NCBI GenBank assembly: GCA_015494735.1
Contig: WGAQ01000051.1
Coordinates: 1 to 9,060 of the forward strand
From: Caldifarciminota bacterium
GTDB lineage: Bacteria; Hydrothermota; Hydrothermia; LBFQ01; DSFT01
Direction: 5' to 3'
DNA: 9,060 nucleotides
The notes under the pieces were generated by a model that was not told the origin of the DNA, made no database searches, and saw only the letters and a program-made list of their open reading frames with translations. The position numbers and the translations under genes are program-made. Positions 1 through 5,891 of this stretch are shown piece after piece (position 1 is the stretch's first letter; every line of letters begins with the position of its first letter).

Positions 1-468
1 GAGCACGTGAAGGTTCCTGCCATCGTCCACGCTGACAGCATAGTAGTACGAATCCCGAAAGCCGCCTATCAGGTCCGTTATATCCGGACTCTGCCTGTTG
101 TCCAGATGAATCTTCCACAGGAGAGACATGTCTCCATCGAGGGACAGAAGGGTATCGTACATGCGAATCACGTAGGAATTACTCCCCCTGTACGCCGAAC
201 TGCAATAGGGTCCCTCGAGTATGAGATTCCTGCGCATCATTCCCATGCTATCGACTGTAGAAATCAGACACTTCGACTCACCACCCTGTGCGGACGCTCC
301 CAGTACGAGATATCCATCGTAACCATTGGATATTACCTCGTAAATCTCCTGATAACCATCCATATCATAAATCAGAAGAAATTTTTCGCTTTCTGCAGGC
401 GACATCCTGTAGCCCAGAAGAACGATAATAATCATTGAAATTGCGATTATTATTGCGCCCCATCTCAT
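1..468 (-). CDS. Membrane-anchored, propeller-like repeat protein (N-terminal part; runs off the left edge)
   Basis: This reading frame starts at the ATG whose A is at 468 and stays open to base 1, giving 156 codons with no stop, so the C-terminus lies outside the window. Residues 4-20 form one hydrophobic segment (MRWGAIIIAISMIIIVLLGY) with an Arg before it: an uncleaved anchor or signal peptide. The rest is beta-rich, with phrases such as NGYDGYLVLGAS, SLDGDMSLLWKIHLD and DSYYAVSVDDG. These recall blades of bacterial beta-propeller or delta-60-type repeat proteins, but no catalytic motif is visible. I infer an exported or membrane-tethered protein of unknown function. There is no Shine-Dalgarno, and a well-formed promoter ends 7 nt before the ATG, so it is probably leaderless and transcribed separately from the NlpC/P60 gene upstream. 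I am confident the gene is real and unsure of its family. Confidence 0.75.
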   Translation of the reverse strand, partial: MRWGAIIIAISMIIIVLLGYRMSPAESEKFLLIYDMDGYQEIYEVISNGYDGYLVLGASAQGGESKCLISTVDSMGMMRRNLILEGPYCSSAYRGSNSYVIRMYDTLLSLDGDMSLLWKIHLDNRQSPDITDLIGGFRDSYYYAVSVDDGRNLHVL

Positions 469-504
469 GTCTCGAATTTTAAACAGGCCATTAAATATTT
501 TCAA
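469..504 (-). promoter_or_regulatory. Sigma-70-like promoter abutting the ATG at 468
   Basis: On the minus strand TTGAAA (504-499) and TAAAAT (481-476) are separated by exactly 17 nt. Only 7 nt (TCGAGAC) lie between the -10 box and the ATG. With usual -10 geometry the transcript would begin at or next to the start codon, giving a leaderless mRNA. No purine-rich Shine-Dalgarno is present. Confidence 0.65.
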
Positions 505-547
505 TACAGAATTTTTCGCTGACTAAGATTTTTATTTCCAGAGACAT

Positions 548-565
548 AAAAGATAACAACTTATC
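548..565 (-). terminator. Weak possible terminator after the NlpC/P60 gene
   Basis: Just past the stop codon at 571 the minus strand reads GATAA-GTTG-TTATC followed by TTTT. The stem is only 5 bp and AT-rich, so it would be weak. Its position at the end of a four-gene operon is the main argument for it. Confidence 0.25.
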
Positions 566-570
566 GAGAG

Positions 571-1032
571 TCATTTTCCATCCAGCATGCGCAGGGCGGA
601 AAGTCTTATCCCCTCGATGATTCTGGAGAAATAATACTCCTTCGAGGGCCGGAACCTCCTTGCAGTAATGAGCCTCCGGGAATAGTATTCGTTGAGGGAA
701 TCCACCACCACCCCCCTGCTGGTGGAGGCATGAACGAACTTTCCACCCCCGACGTATATGCCCACGTGATTCACCTGCCCGTCGGGAGAGGATGAGAATG
801 CCAGTATATCTCCGGGAAGGAGACTGTCCGGATGGACCTCCACCCCCGCCCTCGCTATATCCCTGCTCCTGCGGGGGAGCTTGACCCCGAACCTGGAATA
901 CACGGCATTGACCAGTCCGGAGCAGTCCATCCCTTCGAATCCGGTTCCCCCATATCTGTAGGGAACCCCCACGTACCGCATGGCCTCGAAGGCCACGTAA
1001 TCACCAGTCAACATCGTCAGTATCAGCAACAT
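571..1032 (-). CDS. NlpC/P60-family cysteine peptidase (peptidoglycan endopeptidase type)
   Basis: The predicted protein of 153 residues has the NlpC/P60 layout. The catalytic Cys is C37 in GMDCSGL, the His is H89 in NHVGIYVG, and the third polar residue is H101 in KFVHAS. The PYRYGG motif precedes the Cys, and LLPGDILAF marks the usual strand before the His. Family members cleave peptide stems of peptidoglycan, typically D-Glu to diamino acid bonds. Only a short hydrophobic start (MLLILTML) is present, with no positive charge and no clear cleavage site, so export is not evident. The start at 1032 is chosen over the internal ATG at 1014 because GGAGAGG lies 7 nt upstream. The gene overlaps the DUF4388-type gene by 32 nt, implying translational coupling. 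The family assignment is strong; the cellular role is inferred. Confidence 0.9.
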   Translation of the reverse strand: MLLILTMLTGDYVAFEAMRYVGVPYRYGGTGFEGMDCSGLVNAVYSRFGVKLPRRSRDIARAGVEVHPDSLLPGDILAFSSSPDGQVNHVGIYVGGGKFVHASTSRGVVVDSLNEYYSRRLITARRFRPSKEYYFSRIIEGIRLSALRMLDGK

Positions 1033-1708
1033 TGACCAGCCTCTCCATCAGGAGCTTCATAACATCCATGGGGACTATGGAGAGTCCTATGAGAACCCCG
1101 AATCTCATAACATCCCCCTCCTGCCCCACCTTCTTCACGTAATAGACTATCCCATTCTTTTCGCAAACGAAGGAATTGCACTCTTCGGCCAGTTTCAATC
1201 CCCTCCTCACTATGTCCATGGCTCTGGTTCCGAGTTTTATGCGGGATTCCATGTACCCGTTCTTCACGTATGCCATCTCCAGGACATCGGATTTATCGGA
1301 GGCATTGACTATGAAGAATGCTATGACCCCCTCCTCCTTATCCATCTCCTGGGCAACCCTGTCCAGATAGATGAATCTCGTGTGGAAATCCCCCGTACTC
1401 TTTCTGTCGAAGGTGGCCAGGAAAAGGGCTTCATCCACCTCCACGTTCATGGTCCTGTAAGAGATGGGCCTGTCCATCCGGACTATGTAAGCCTTCTTTA
1501 TGGGTTTATCCAGAAGTCTCTTAAGAGCAATGGTCCCCTCCAGATTCTCGAATTCCACATGATAGATGTTTCGGCCATCTATGTAAATTCTGCCGATCCT
1601 GTCCTTCTCCCCCTCGTCCACCACCACCACGATGGACAGGGGCTCATCCGCCATCTGGAGGGACTGGATTATGTCTATTGTATATATGCCATTTCCTGAT
1701 GCTTCCAT
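1001..1708 (-). CDS. DUF4388 (PatA N-terminal-like) domain protein with a possible roadblock-like C-terminal half
   Basis: The protein has 235 residues. Residues about 6-75 fit the DUF4388 pattern found in bacterial signalling and gliding-type proteins: a short helix (IDIIQSLQM), paired strands, then GRIYIDGRNIYHVEFENLEG and a helix (TIALKRLLD). Residues about 115-230 alternate helix and strand (RFIYLDRVAQEM, GVIAFFIVN, SFVCEKNGIVYYVKKV, MRFGVLIGLS, then a final helix MDVMKLLMERLV). This could be a roadblock/LC7-like fold, which in bacteria often partners small GTPases such as MglA; that part is inference. A Shine-Dalgarno (GGGGTGG) stands 5 nt before the ATG. It starts 22 nt after prfB and overlaps the NlpC/P60 gene, so it belongs to the same operon. 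There is no signal peptide, so it is probably cytoplasmic. Confidence 0.7.
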   Translation of the reverse strand: MEASGNGIYTIDIIQSLQMADEPLSIVVVVDEGEKDRIGRIYIDGRNIYHVEFENLEGTIALKRLLDKPIKKAYIVRMDRPISYRTMNVEVDEALFLATFDRKSTGDFHTRFIYLDRVAQEMDKEEGVIAFFIVNASDKSDVLEMAYVKNGYMESRIKLGTRAMDIVRRGLKLAEECNSFVCEKNGIVYYVKKVGQEGDVMRFGVLIGLSIVPMDVMKLLMERLVNVADTDDVDW

Positions 1709-1730
1709 TTATTCCACCCCCTTTCAATTC

Positions 1731-2805
1731 CTATGCTCCAACTCTTTTGCTCTTCAAAAGGTACTGCCTTATAAATTCATCTATATCCCCATCCAGTACC
1801 TCATCCGGATTGGTGTGCTCAAGGCCCGTCCTGTGATCCTTCACCAGCCTGTAGGGATGGAGGACATAGGAGCGAATCTGATGCCCCCATGCGATATCCG
1901 TCTTCTGCTCCTCCAGCTCCTTCATCTTCTCCCTTTCCTTCTCCAGATAATACTGGTAGAGTTTGGCCTTCAGGATTTTCATGGCCATCTCCTTATTCCT
2001 GTGCTGGCTCCTTTCGTTGCGGGCCATGACGGTTATTCCGGTGGGGATGTGGGTTATGCGGACGGCCGACTCCGTCTTGTTGACATGCTGCCCACCCGCT
2101 CCGGATGAACGCATCGTTTCTATTTTAAGATCCTCCGGCCTTATTTCAACCTGAATCTCTTCCTTCTCCGGATATACGAATACGGAAGCGAAGGAAGTGT
2201 GCCTCCTGTGGGAGGCATCGAAGGGGGAAATCCTCACCAGCCTGTGAACTCCGATTTCGTTCTTGAGGAGGCCGTAGGCATAGGGCCCCTTCACCAGTAT
2301 GGAAACGCTCTTTATACCCGCCTCCTCCCCGGGAAGGAGGTCGAGAATCTCATACTTGAATCCCTTCCTCTCCATCCAACGGATGTACATGCGCATGAGC
2401 ATCTCTGCCCAGTCGTGGCTCTCCGTTCCCCCTGCCCCGGGATGTATCTCCAGTATGGCATTTCCTGCATCCTCCGGCTCATCCAGCAGGAGTTTGACCT
2501 CGAAGTCGGCCAGTTTCCTTTCGAACTTTTTCAGGGTTTCGTCGAATTCCCTGCTGAAATCCGGGTCCTCCGATGCCAGTTCCTTCAGGACTTCCAGGTC
2601 CCTCGCCATGGATTCCAGTTCCTGCAGGTCCTCCAGTTTCTTCTTCAGGGATGAGAGTTCGGAGAGCACCCTCTGCGCTTCCTTCTGGTCGTTCCAGAAG
2701 TCGGGATGGGAGGTTTTCTGCTCCAGTTCCTCTATGCGGGCCCTGAGCCTGGCCCCGTCAAAGATACCCCCTTAGTTCATCGAACTTCCTGAGGAGTTCC
2801 TCCAT
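1731..2805 (-). CDS. prfB: Peptide chain release factor 2, expressed by programmed +1 frameshift
   Basis: RF2 recognises UGA and UAA in the ribosomal A site and triggers peptide release. Translation starts at ATG 2805, runs 15 codons to an in-frame TGA (2760-2758), and continues in the +1 frame from GAC at 2759 to the TAG at 1733-1731. The joined product is 357 residues, close to the 365 of E. coli RF2. The RF2 anticodon-like tripeptide SPF is at residues 193-195 (RISPFDASHRRHTSF), and the catalytic GGQ is at 237-239 (SSGAGGQHVNK). The conserved IHPGAGGTESHDWAEM segment is also present. A Shine-Dalgarno (GGGGAGG) lies 8 nt before the ATG, overlapping the stop of the enoyl-CoA hydratase gene, so translation is likely coupled. 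Annotating only the long frame would lose the first 15 residues. Identification is very secure. Confidence 0.97.
2757..2772 (-). promoter_or_regulatory. prfB programmed +1 frameshift site (autoregulatory)
   Basis: The minus strand reads AGGGGGTATCTTTGAC: an internal Shine-Dalgarno-like AGGGGG, a 3-nt spacer, the slippery CTT codon, and the in-frame TGA followed by C. This is the same 16-nt core known from E. coli prfB. When RF2 is scarce the ribosome pauses at UGA and slips from CUU to UUU, entering the +1 frame. When RF2 is plentiful it terminates after 15 codons. Confidence 0.97.
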
Positions 2806-2807
2806 CT

Positions 2808-3560
2808 CTACTTCCTCCCCCTGAGAAAATTCTCCACCGCCTTCCTGAAATACTCCGTGTTTCCAGCCACCTCCTGAAGCATCGCCTCGTAGTCCAGGAA
2901 TTCCTCGAATGTGAGATTCTCCATGGCATTGGCCAGCCTCTTGGTCAGACCGAAAGACTTAACCGGACCCTCCGCCAGTTTCCTGGCGAATTCCATCACA
3001 GCATCCTCGAATTCGTCATCGGGATAAACCCTGTTGACCAGTCCCAGGGAAAGGGCCTCTCCGGAGGAAAGGCGGGCAGAAGTGAACGATAATTCCATGG
3101 CCTTCTGGTACCCCACCCTCTTTACGGTGAAGTAGAGAGTCCCCACGTCCGGAATCAGACCGATGGCTGTGTATGCATAGTACAGTTCGGCACTCTCCTT
3201 CATGAGGGATATATCGCTGGCCAGGGCAAATGACAGACCGCTCCCCGCTGCAATTCCATTGATGGCTGCAATCACGGGCTTCTCCATCCTCCTCATCTGA
3301 AGCAGGACCGGATAATAGTTATTCTTCAGATGCTCCCCTATACTGTCGGAGGACAGGGCTTCCTCCACATCCTGTCCGGAAGAAAATGCCCTTCCACTCC
3401 CCGTGAGGACCACAACCCTGATACTTTCGTCCCTCTGAGCATCCCTGAGAGCCTTTCCCAGTTCCTTCAGCATGAGGGAATTGATTGCATTCAACTTATC
3501 GGGGCGGTTGAACACCACCTTCAGGATGCCATCTTTCTTTTCCACATTCAGAGTCTCCAT
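2808..3560 (-). CDS. Enoyl-CoA hydratase/isomerase (crotonase family, PaaG-like)
   Basis: The protein is 250 residues from ATG 3560, a normal crotonase length. FNRPDKLNAIN is the N-terminal signature. GRAFSSGQD and NGIAAGSGL form the two oxyanion-hole/CoA-binding regions. In GLIPDVGTLYF the Asp (residue 138) sits where PaaG-type isomerases have their catalytic Asp, while the first glutamate of classical enoyl-CoA hydratase (Glu144 in rat) appears to be replaced. A Glu in KAMELSF matches the second position. This suggests a PaaG-like 2-enoyl or ring-epoxide isomerase more than a classical hydratase, but crotonase substrates cannot be assigned reliably by motif. The upstream TTG at 3569 is rejected as start because it directly abuts a -10-like TAAAAT. 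It is the first gene of the operon, 2 nt before prfB. No other beta-oxidation or phenylacetate genes are in view. Confidence 0.88.
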   Translation of the reverse strand: METLNVEKKDGILKVVFNRPDKLNAINSLMLKELGKALRDAQRDESIRVVVLTGSGRAFSSGQDVEEALSSDSIGEHLKNNYYPVLLQMRRMEKPVIAAINGIAAGSGLSFALASDISLMKESAELYYAYTAIGLIPDVGTLYFTVKRVGYQKAMELSFTSARLSSGEALSLGLVNRVYPDDEFEDAVMEFARKLAEGPVKSFGLTKRLANAMENLTFEEFLDYEAMLQEVAGNTEYFRKAVENFLRGRK

Positions 3561-3569
3561 ACAGAGCAA

Positions 3570-3575
3570 ATTTTA
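3570..3575 (-). promoter_or_regulatory. Possible -10 box for the crotonase-prfB operon
   Basis: TAAAAT on the minus strand ends 9 nt before ATG 3560. No convincing -35 is found 16-18 nt upstream, and there is no Shine-Dalgarno. The arrangement resembles the other near-leaderless starts in this window but is weaker. Confidence 0.35.
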
Positions 3576-3734
3576 CAGTTGCAGAGAGGGATATGCACAT
3601 ATCTCGGAATGTAATCGACACAGAAAAGCATTTCATTACGAACAATTTAATTAAAATTTCGACATCGTTTCTCCTTATATGTCGATATGTCTATTCCATT
3701 TCGCACTCATAAACCGTATGGACAGGATAATACA

Positions 3735-3822
3735 CTGAAATTCATGGCCTTTTAAAAGTTTTCGATACGGTACAATCGGGATTGTTCCCCTCCGTGCACG
3801 GGAGAAAACTCATGAATTTCAG
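3735..3822. repeat. 12-bp perfect inverted repeat enclosing smaller palindromes
   Basis: CTGAAATTCATG (3735-3746) is repeated as its exact reverse complement CATGAATTTCAG (3811-3822), 64 nt apart. Between the arms are three further symmetric elements: CTTTTAAAAG (3749-3758), ACAATC-GG-GATTGT (3772-3785) and CCGTGCACGG (3792-3801). It lies next to the DnaA boxes, so it may be a structural or protein-binding part of the candidate origin. Confidence 0.7.
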
Positions 3823-3829
3823 ACAGATA

Positions 3830-3844
3830 TGTGGATTATCAACA
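3830..3844. promoter_or_regulatory. Overlapping, opposed pair of near-consensus DnaA boxes
   Basis: TGTGGATTATCAACA reads as TGTGGATTA (one mismatch to TGTGGATAA) on one strand and overlaps TTATCAACA (one mismatch to TTATCCACA), giving an imperfect dyad. Confidence 0.5.
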
Positions 3845-3861
3845 CGTATATATGGAATGGA

Positions 3862-3870
3862 TGTGGATAA
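3862..3870 (-). promoter_or_regulatory. Perfect DnaA box
   Basis: TGTGGATAA is the exact reverse complement of the consensus DnaA box TTATCCACA. It lies 17 nt right of the overlapping box pair. Confidence 0.55.
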
Positions 3871-3951
3871 ATTCCGAACATGGGTATTTCATCCGGATTT
3901 CGCCGGAGTCTTCGACACATTCTGCCATTGAAAATCATGAACTTAAGGTTG

Positions 3952-3960
3952 TTTTCCACA
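3952..3960 (+). promoter_or_regulatory. Near-consensus DnaA box
   Basis: TTTTCCACA differs from TTATCCACA by one base and is followed by an AT-rich run (CATATTATTTTC) just before the uracil-DNA glycosylase gene. The same 9-mer occurs at 3538-3546 inside the start of the crotonase gene. Confidence 0.4.
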
Positions 3961-4003
3961 CATATTATTTTCTACTGCTCCATTAAACTTTGAAGAACAA
4001 AAG

Positions 4004-4624
4004 ATGGAAATACTGGAAGAATTGATAGGGGAATTGTATCTCGAAATGGACAGGGATAAGGGGAAAGTGCTCGATATTTATGCATCCATGTTCAGGAATT
4101 GCAATAGATGCCGTCTGGCCTCCAGCAGAACCAATATGGTCTTTGGATGGGGAAACCCCTATGCACGATTGGTTTTCATCGGGGAAGCGCCGGGAAGGGA
4201 AGAGGATTTGAGGGGAAAGCCCTTCGTGGGGAAGGCCGGCCAGCTCCTATCCAGGATTCTCAGGGAACTGGGCATAGACAGGGAAAGGGATGTGTATATC
4301 GGGAATATCCTCAAGTGCAGACCCCCGGGAAACAGGGACCCCAGGGATGACGAGATAAGGGCATGTTTTCCCCATCTCAAGTTTCAGATAAATGTCATAG
4401 CACCGAAGGTGATAGTGGCGCTGGGAAGATATTCAGCATCGGTCCTGACGGGAAAGCCCATAGAAAGGGTTATGGCCATGTACAGAGGGAAGGTGGTCAG
4501 GAGTATCCTGGGGGTGGACGTGATTCCCACATACCACCCCGCCGCCGCCCTCAGAAATCCCCGTCTGGAGGGGTTCATCCGTCAGGATGTAAAGAAAGCA
4601 TGGGATTATATTCGCTCATCTTAA
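4004..4624 (+). CDS. Uracil-DNA glycosylase, family 4 (Fe-S, thermophile type A)
   Basis: The protein has 206 residues, the usual length for the family (the Thermus enzyme is about 205). Family 4 enzymes excise uracil arising from cytosine deamination and bind a [4Fe-4S] cluster. The four expected cysteines are C33 and C36 (NCNRC), C105 (ILKCRPPGNRDP) and C121 (RACFPHL). Active-site motif A is GEAPGREEDLRGKPFVGKAG (residues 60-79), and motif B is TYHPAAALR with H178. Upstream of the ATG there is only a poor Shine-Dalgarno (GAAG) and a possible -10 (TAAACT, 3984-3989). It is the first rightward gene beside the candidate origin, and the next gene overlaps it by 25 nt. Base-excision repair is its expected role. 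Family 5 is excluded by the motif A sequence and short length. Confidence 0.95.
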   Translation: MEILEELIGELYLEMDRDKGKVLDIYASMFRNCNRCRLASSRTNMVFGWGNPYARLVFIGEAPGREEDLRGKPFVGKAGQLLSRILRELGIDRERDVYIGNILKCRPPGNRDPRDDEIRACFPHLKFQINVIAPKVIVALGRYSASVLTGKPIERVMAMYRGKVVRSILGVDVIPTYHPAAALRNPRLEGFIRQDVKKAWDYIRSS

Positions 4625-5547
4625 TAGCATGGAGCAGTGTGGATACTGTAGGAATAGAGGGATGGGTAATAAGGGGAGATGGCATCAGTCTTTCCGATAA
4701 TGGACCTGTGTTCGTTTCCGATGGGGGATTCTCCTATGCCATGCAGGTGGTCCGGAATGTGGAAAATCCCCGCGTTTCCATTCGTCTGATGGATGCATGC
4801 CCCGACATGTACGTCAGGGCTCTCATGGAGACCTTCGACGGGGGCGGGAGGCATTCCTTTTCCGTCAGGAGCAGGGATTCCCTCGGGATTCAGGTGTTGC
4901 GTCTGGAGGCGGAAGGGGTTTTCGACAGTGTCCGGTTTCGCATCTCCGGCCATTCCCGCATGGATAGCCGGTGCACCATCCCCATCTACATAATGGAGAG
5001 CAATTTCCTGGAGAATGTGGATTTCTCCCGGCCGGAGGTGTTTCCCTCCGGATGGGGCCGCCGCAATGCGTACTATTCCGATGGCAGGGTGCTATTTCGC
5101 AGGGGTGGTTCCATCGGCAGGTATCTGAAATTGAAGAGGGGTATGGTTTACAGGGTCAGGATTTCGGGCAGGGGGAATTTCAGAGTCAGGTTGAATCACA
5201 TTGCGAAGAGGAAAGTGGTGCATGTGGTGGATTCTGCTTCCATAACGGACACGGTGCCCGCCTTCGGGGGAAGGGTTTTCATGGAGATTTCTTCCGATTT
5301 CGGTTCTTTGAGGAATGTCTCTGTCGGGGTGCTGGATACTCTTCCCGTGGTCCTTTCCGTGGTGAGGAGAAAGGTATATCTCTGGAATAATACGGAAAGG
5401 GAGTACAGACTGTACGTTTACGATTCCGATGGGAACATCTACGGTAAGTTTCGCCTGGGCGATTCCCTGACGGTGGATTTCCAGAAGAGGGGAACGTATC
5501 TTTTTCTCATTCCGAAGGTCTTCAGGAAGGAGATAAGGGTCCGTTAG
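4600..5547 (+). CDS. Exported beta-rich protein of unknown function
   Basis: I do not recognise the family. The frame stays open upstream inside the glycosylase gene; the first sensible start is ATG 4600, which overlaps that gene by 25 nt and gives 315 residues. It begins with a short hydrophobic stretch (MGLYSLILIAWSSV) that could be a signal peptide although it lacks basic residues; a weak AGGA lies 11 nt upstream. The body alternates beta strands: a first segment to about residue 140, then ENVDFSRPEVFPSGW, which resembles the start of a carbohydrate-binding-like jelly roll, followed by many basic strands. The last 70 residues (YRLYVYDSDGNIYGKFRLGD, then RGTYLFLIP and KEIRVR) resemble C-terminal beta-sandwich sorting domains of Bacteroidetes-like secretion systems; this is a weak, by-eye likeness. 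No catalytic residues are evident. Confidence 0.7.
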   Translation: MGLYSLILIAWSSVDTVGIEGWVIRGDGISLSDNGPVFVSDGGFSYAMQVVRNVENPRVSIRLMDACPDMYVRALMETFDGGGRHSFSVRSRDSLGIQVLRLEAEGVFDSVRFRISGHSRMDSRCTIPIYIMESNFLENVDFSRPEVFPSGWGRRNAYYSDGRVLFRRGGSIGRYLKLKRGMVYRVRISGRGNFRVRLNHIAKRKVVHVVDSASITDTVPAFGGRVFMEISSDFGSLRNVSVGVLDTLPVVLSVVRRKVYLWNNTEREYRLYVYDSDGNIYGKFRLGDSLTVDFQKRGTYLFLIPKVFRKEIRVR

Positions 5548-5585
5548 GTCAGGACGCTGATTTGCATCGCGGGTTTCGATAAAAA

Positions 5586-5603
5586 CATAAAAATATTTTT
5601 ATG
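5586..5603. promoter_or_regulatory. Perfect 18-bp palindromic operator candidate for the ArsR-type repressor
   Basis: CATAAAAATATTTTTATG is its own reverse complement. It occupies the -35/spacer zone of the TATAAT promoter at 5607 and lies 16 nt before the ATG of the ArsR-family gene. Long AT-rich palindromes at this place are typical autoregulatory sites of ArsR/SdpR proteins. The -35 hexamer itself is poor. Confidence 0.65.
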
Positions 5604-5606
5604 CTT

Positions 5607-5618
5607 TATAATTTTCCC
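5607..5618 (+). promoter_or_regulatory. TATAAT -10 box abutting the ArsR-type gene
   Basis: TATAAT (5607-5612) is followed by only TTTCCC before the ATG at 5619, so the message is expected to be leaderless. This is the main reason for choosing 5619 over the in-frame ATG at 5601, which lies inside the palindrome. Confidence 0.6.
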
Positions 5619-5891
5619 ATGGGCCTGAAGGAGGTCTTCTCTGCCCTCTCCGATTCCACCAGGCTGAGGATACTGGAGATGCTGAAGGAGAGGGACATGA
5701 CCCAGAAGGAGATTAAGGAGAGGCTGGGGATGGACCAGCCCGCCGTTTCGTATCACATGGACAAACTGGTAAGGAGCGGGCTGGTTCTGGCGATAAAGGA
5801 GGGGAGGCAGGTCAGGTACTCCCTGAATATGGGAGCGCTGGACATAATTCTGGAGTACATCATGAGGCTTAAAAAGGAGGAGGAGTCATGA
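5619..5891 (+). CDS. ArsR/SmtB-family transcriptional repressor, SdpR-like
   Basis: The protein is 90 residues, a compact winged helix. MGLKEVFSALSDSTRLRILEML is the typical ArsR opening helix pair. TQKEIKERLGMDQPAVSYHMDKLVRSGLV is the helix-turn-helix with recognition helix around QPAVSYHM, and IKEGRQVRYSLN is the beta wing. There is no CxC metal-binding motif in the recognition helix region, so a metal sensor is unlikely. The next gene encodes an SdpI-like protein and overlaps it by 4 nt (ATGA). This matches the sdpR-sdpI pair of Bacillus subtilis, where SdpR represses its own operon and is sequestered at the membrane by SdpI when the toxin SdpC is present. The palindrome at 5586-5603 is the likely operator. 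Family is certain; the SdpR role is inferred from context. Confidence 0.9.
   Translation: MGLKEVFSALSDSTRLRILEMLKERDMTQKEIKERLGMDQPAVSYHMDKLVRSGLVLAIKEGRQVRYSLNMGALDIILEYIMRLKKEEES

Larger units (their letters stand above)
3576..4003. other. Candidate chromosomal replication origin (oriC-like intergenic region)
   Basis: This AT-rich non-coding gap separates leftward from rightward gene blocks. It contains a perfect DnaA box (TGTGGATAA, 3862-3870) and three single-mismatch boxes (3830-3838, 3836-3844, 3952-3960), with another just inside the adjacent gene (TTTTCCACA, 3538-3546). An AT-rich stretch with the palindrome TTTAATTAAA (3646-3655) could serve as an unwinding element. Sampled 60-nt blocks show C above G on the + strand to the left (12 G/17 C at 1021; 13 G/20 C at 2461) and G above C to the right (21 G/9 C at 4261; 20 G/13 C at 6781). 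Coding bias alone could explain part of this. The alternative is a large shared promoter region with chance DnaA boxes. No RNA gene or convincing small ORF was seen here. Confidence 0.55.

Noticed and set aside
1632..2775. Long open frames on the + strand (1632-2108, 2199-2654, 2299-2775) opposite prfB
   Set aside because: They are antisense to a conserved gene. The purine-rich coding strand leaves few stops on the other strand, and their peptides are low-complexity Ser/Leu/Pro runs.
4363..4599. Upstream extension of the exported beta-rich protein frame
   Set aside because: It runs out of frame through the conserved C-terminal half of the uracil-DNA glycosylase; the residues there are Gly/Arg/Ser shadow sequence.
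4638..4646. DnaA-box-like TGTGGATAC
   Set aside because: It is a single one-mismatch match inside coding sequence, away from the cluster, and expected occasionally by chance.
4971..5390. 139-codon + strand frame within the exported-protein gene
   Set aside because: It overlaps fully in another frame and its peptide is His/Gly/Phe-rich low-complexity sequence without a start signal.
5601..5618. Upstream ATG of the ArsR-type gene
   Set aside because: It lies inside the palindrome and upstream of the TATAAT box, so it would not be in the mRNA; residue alignment with ArsR proteins also begins at 5619.
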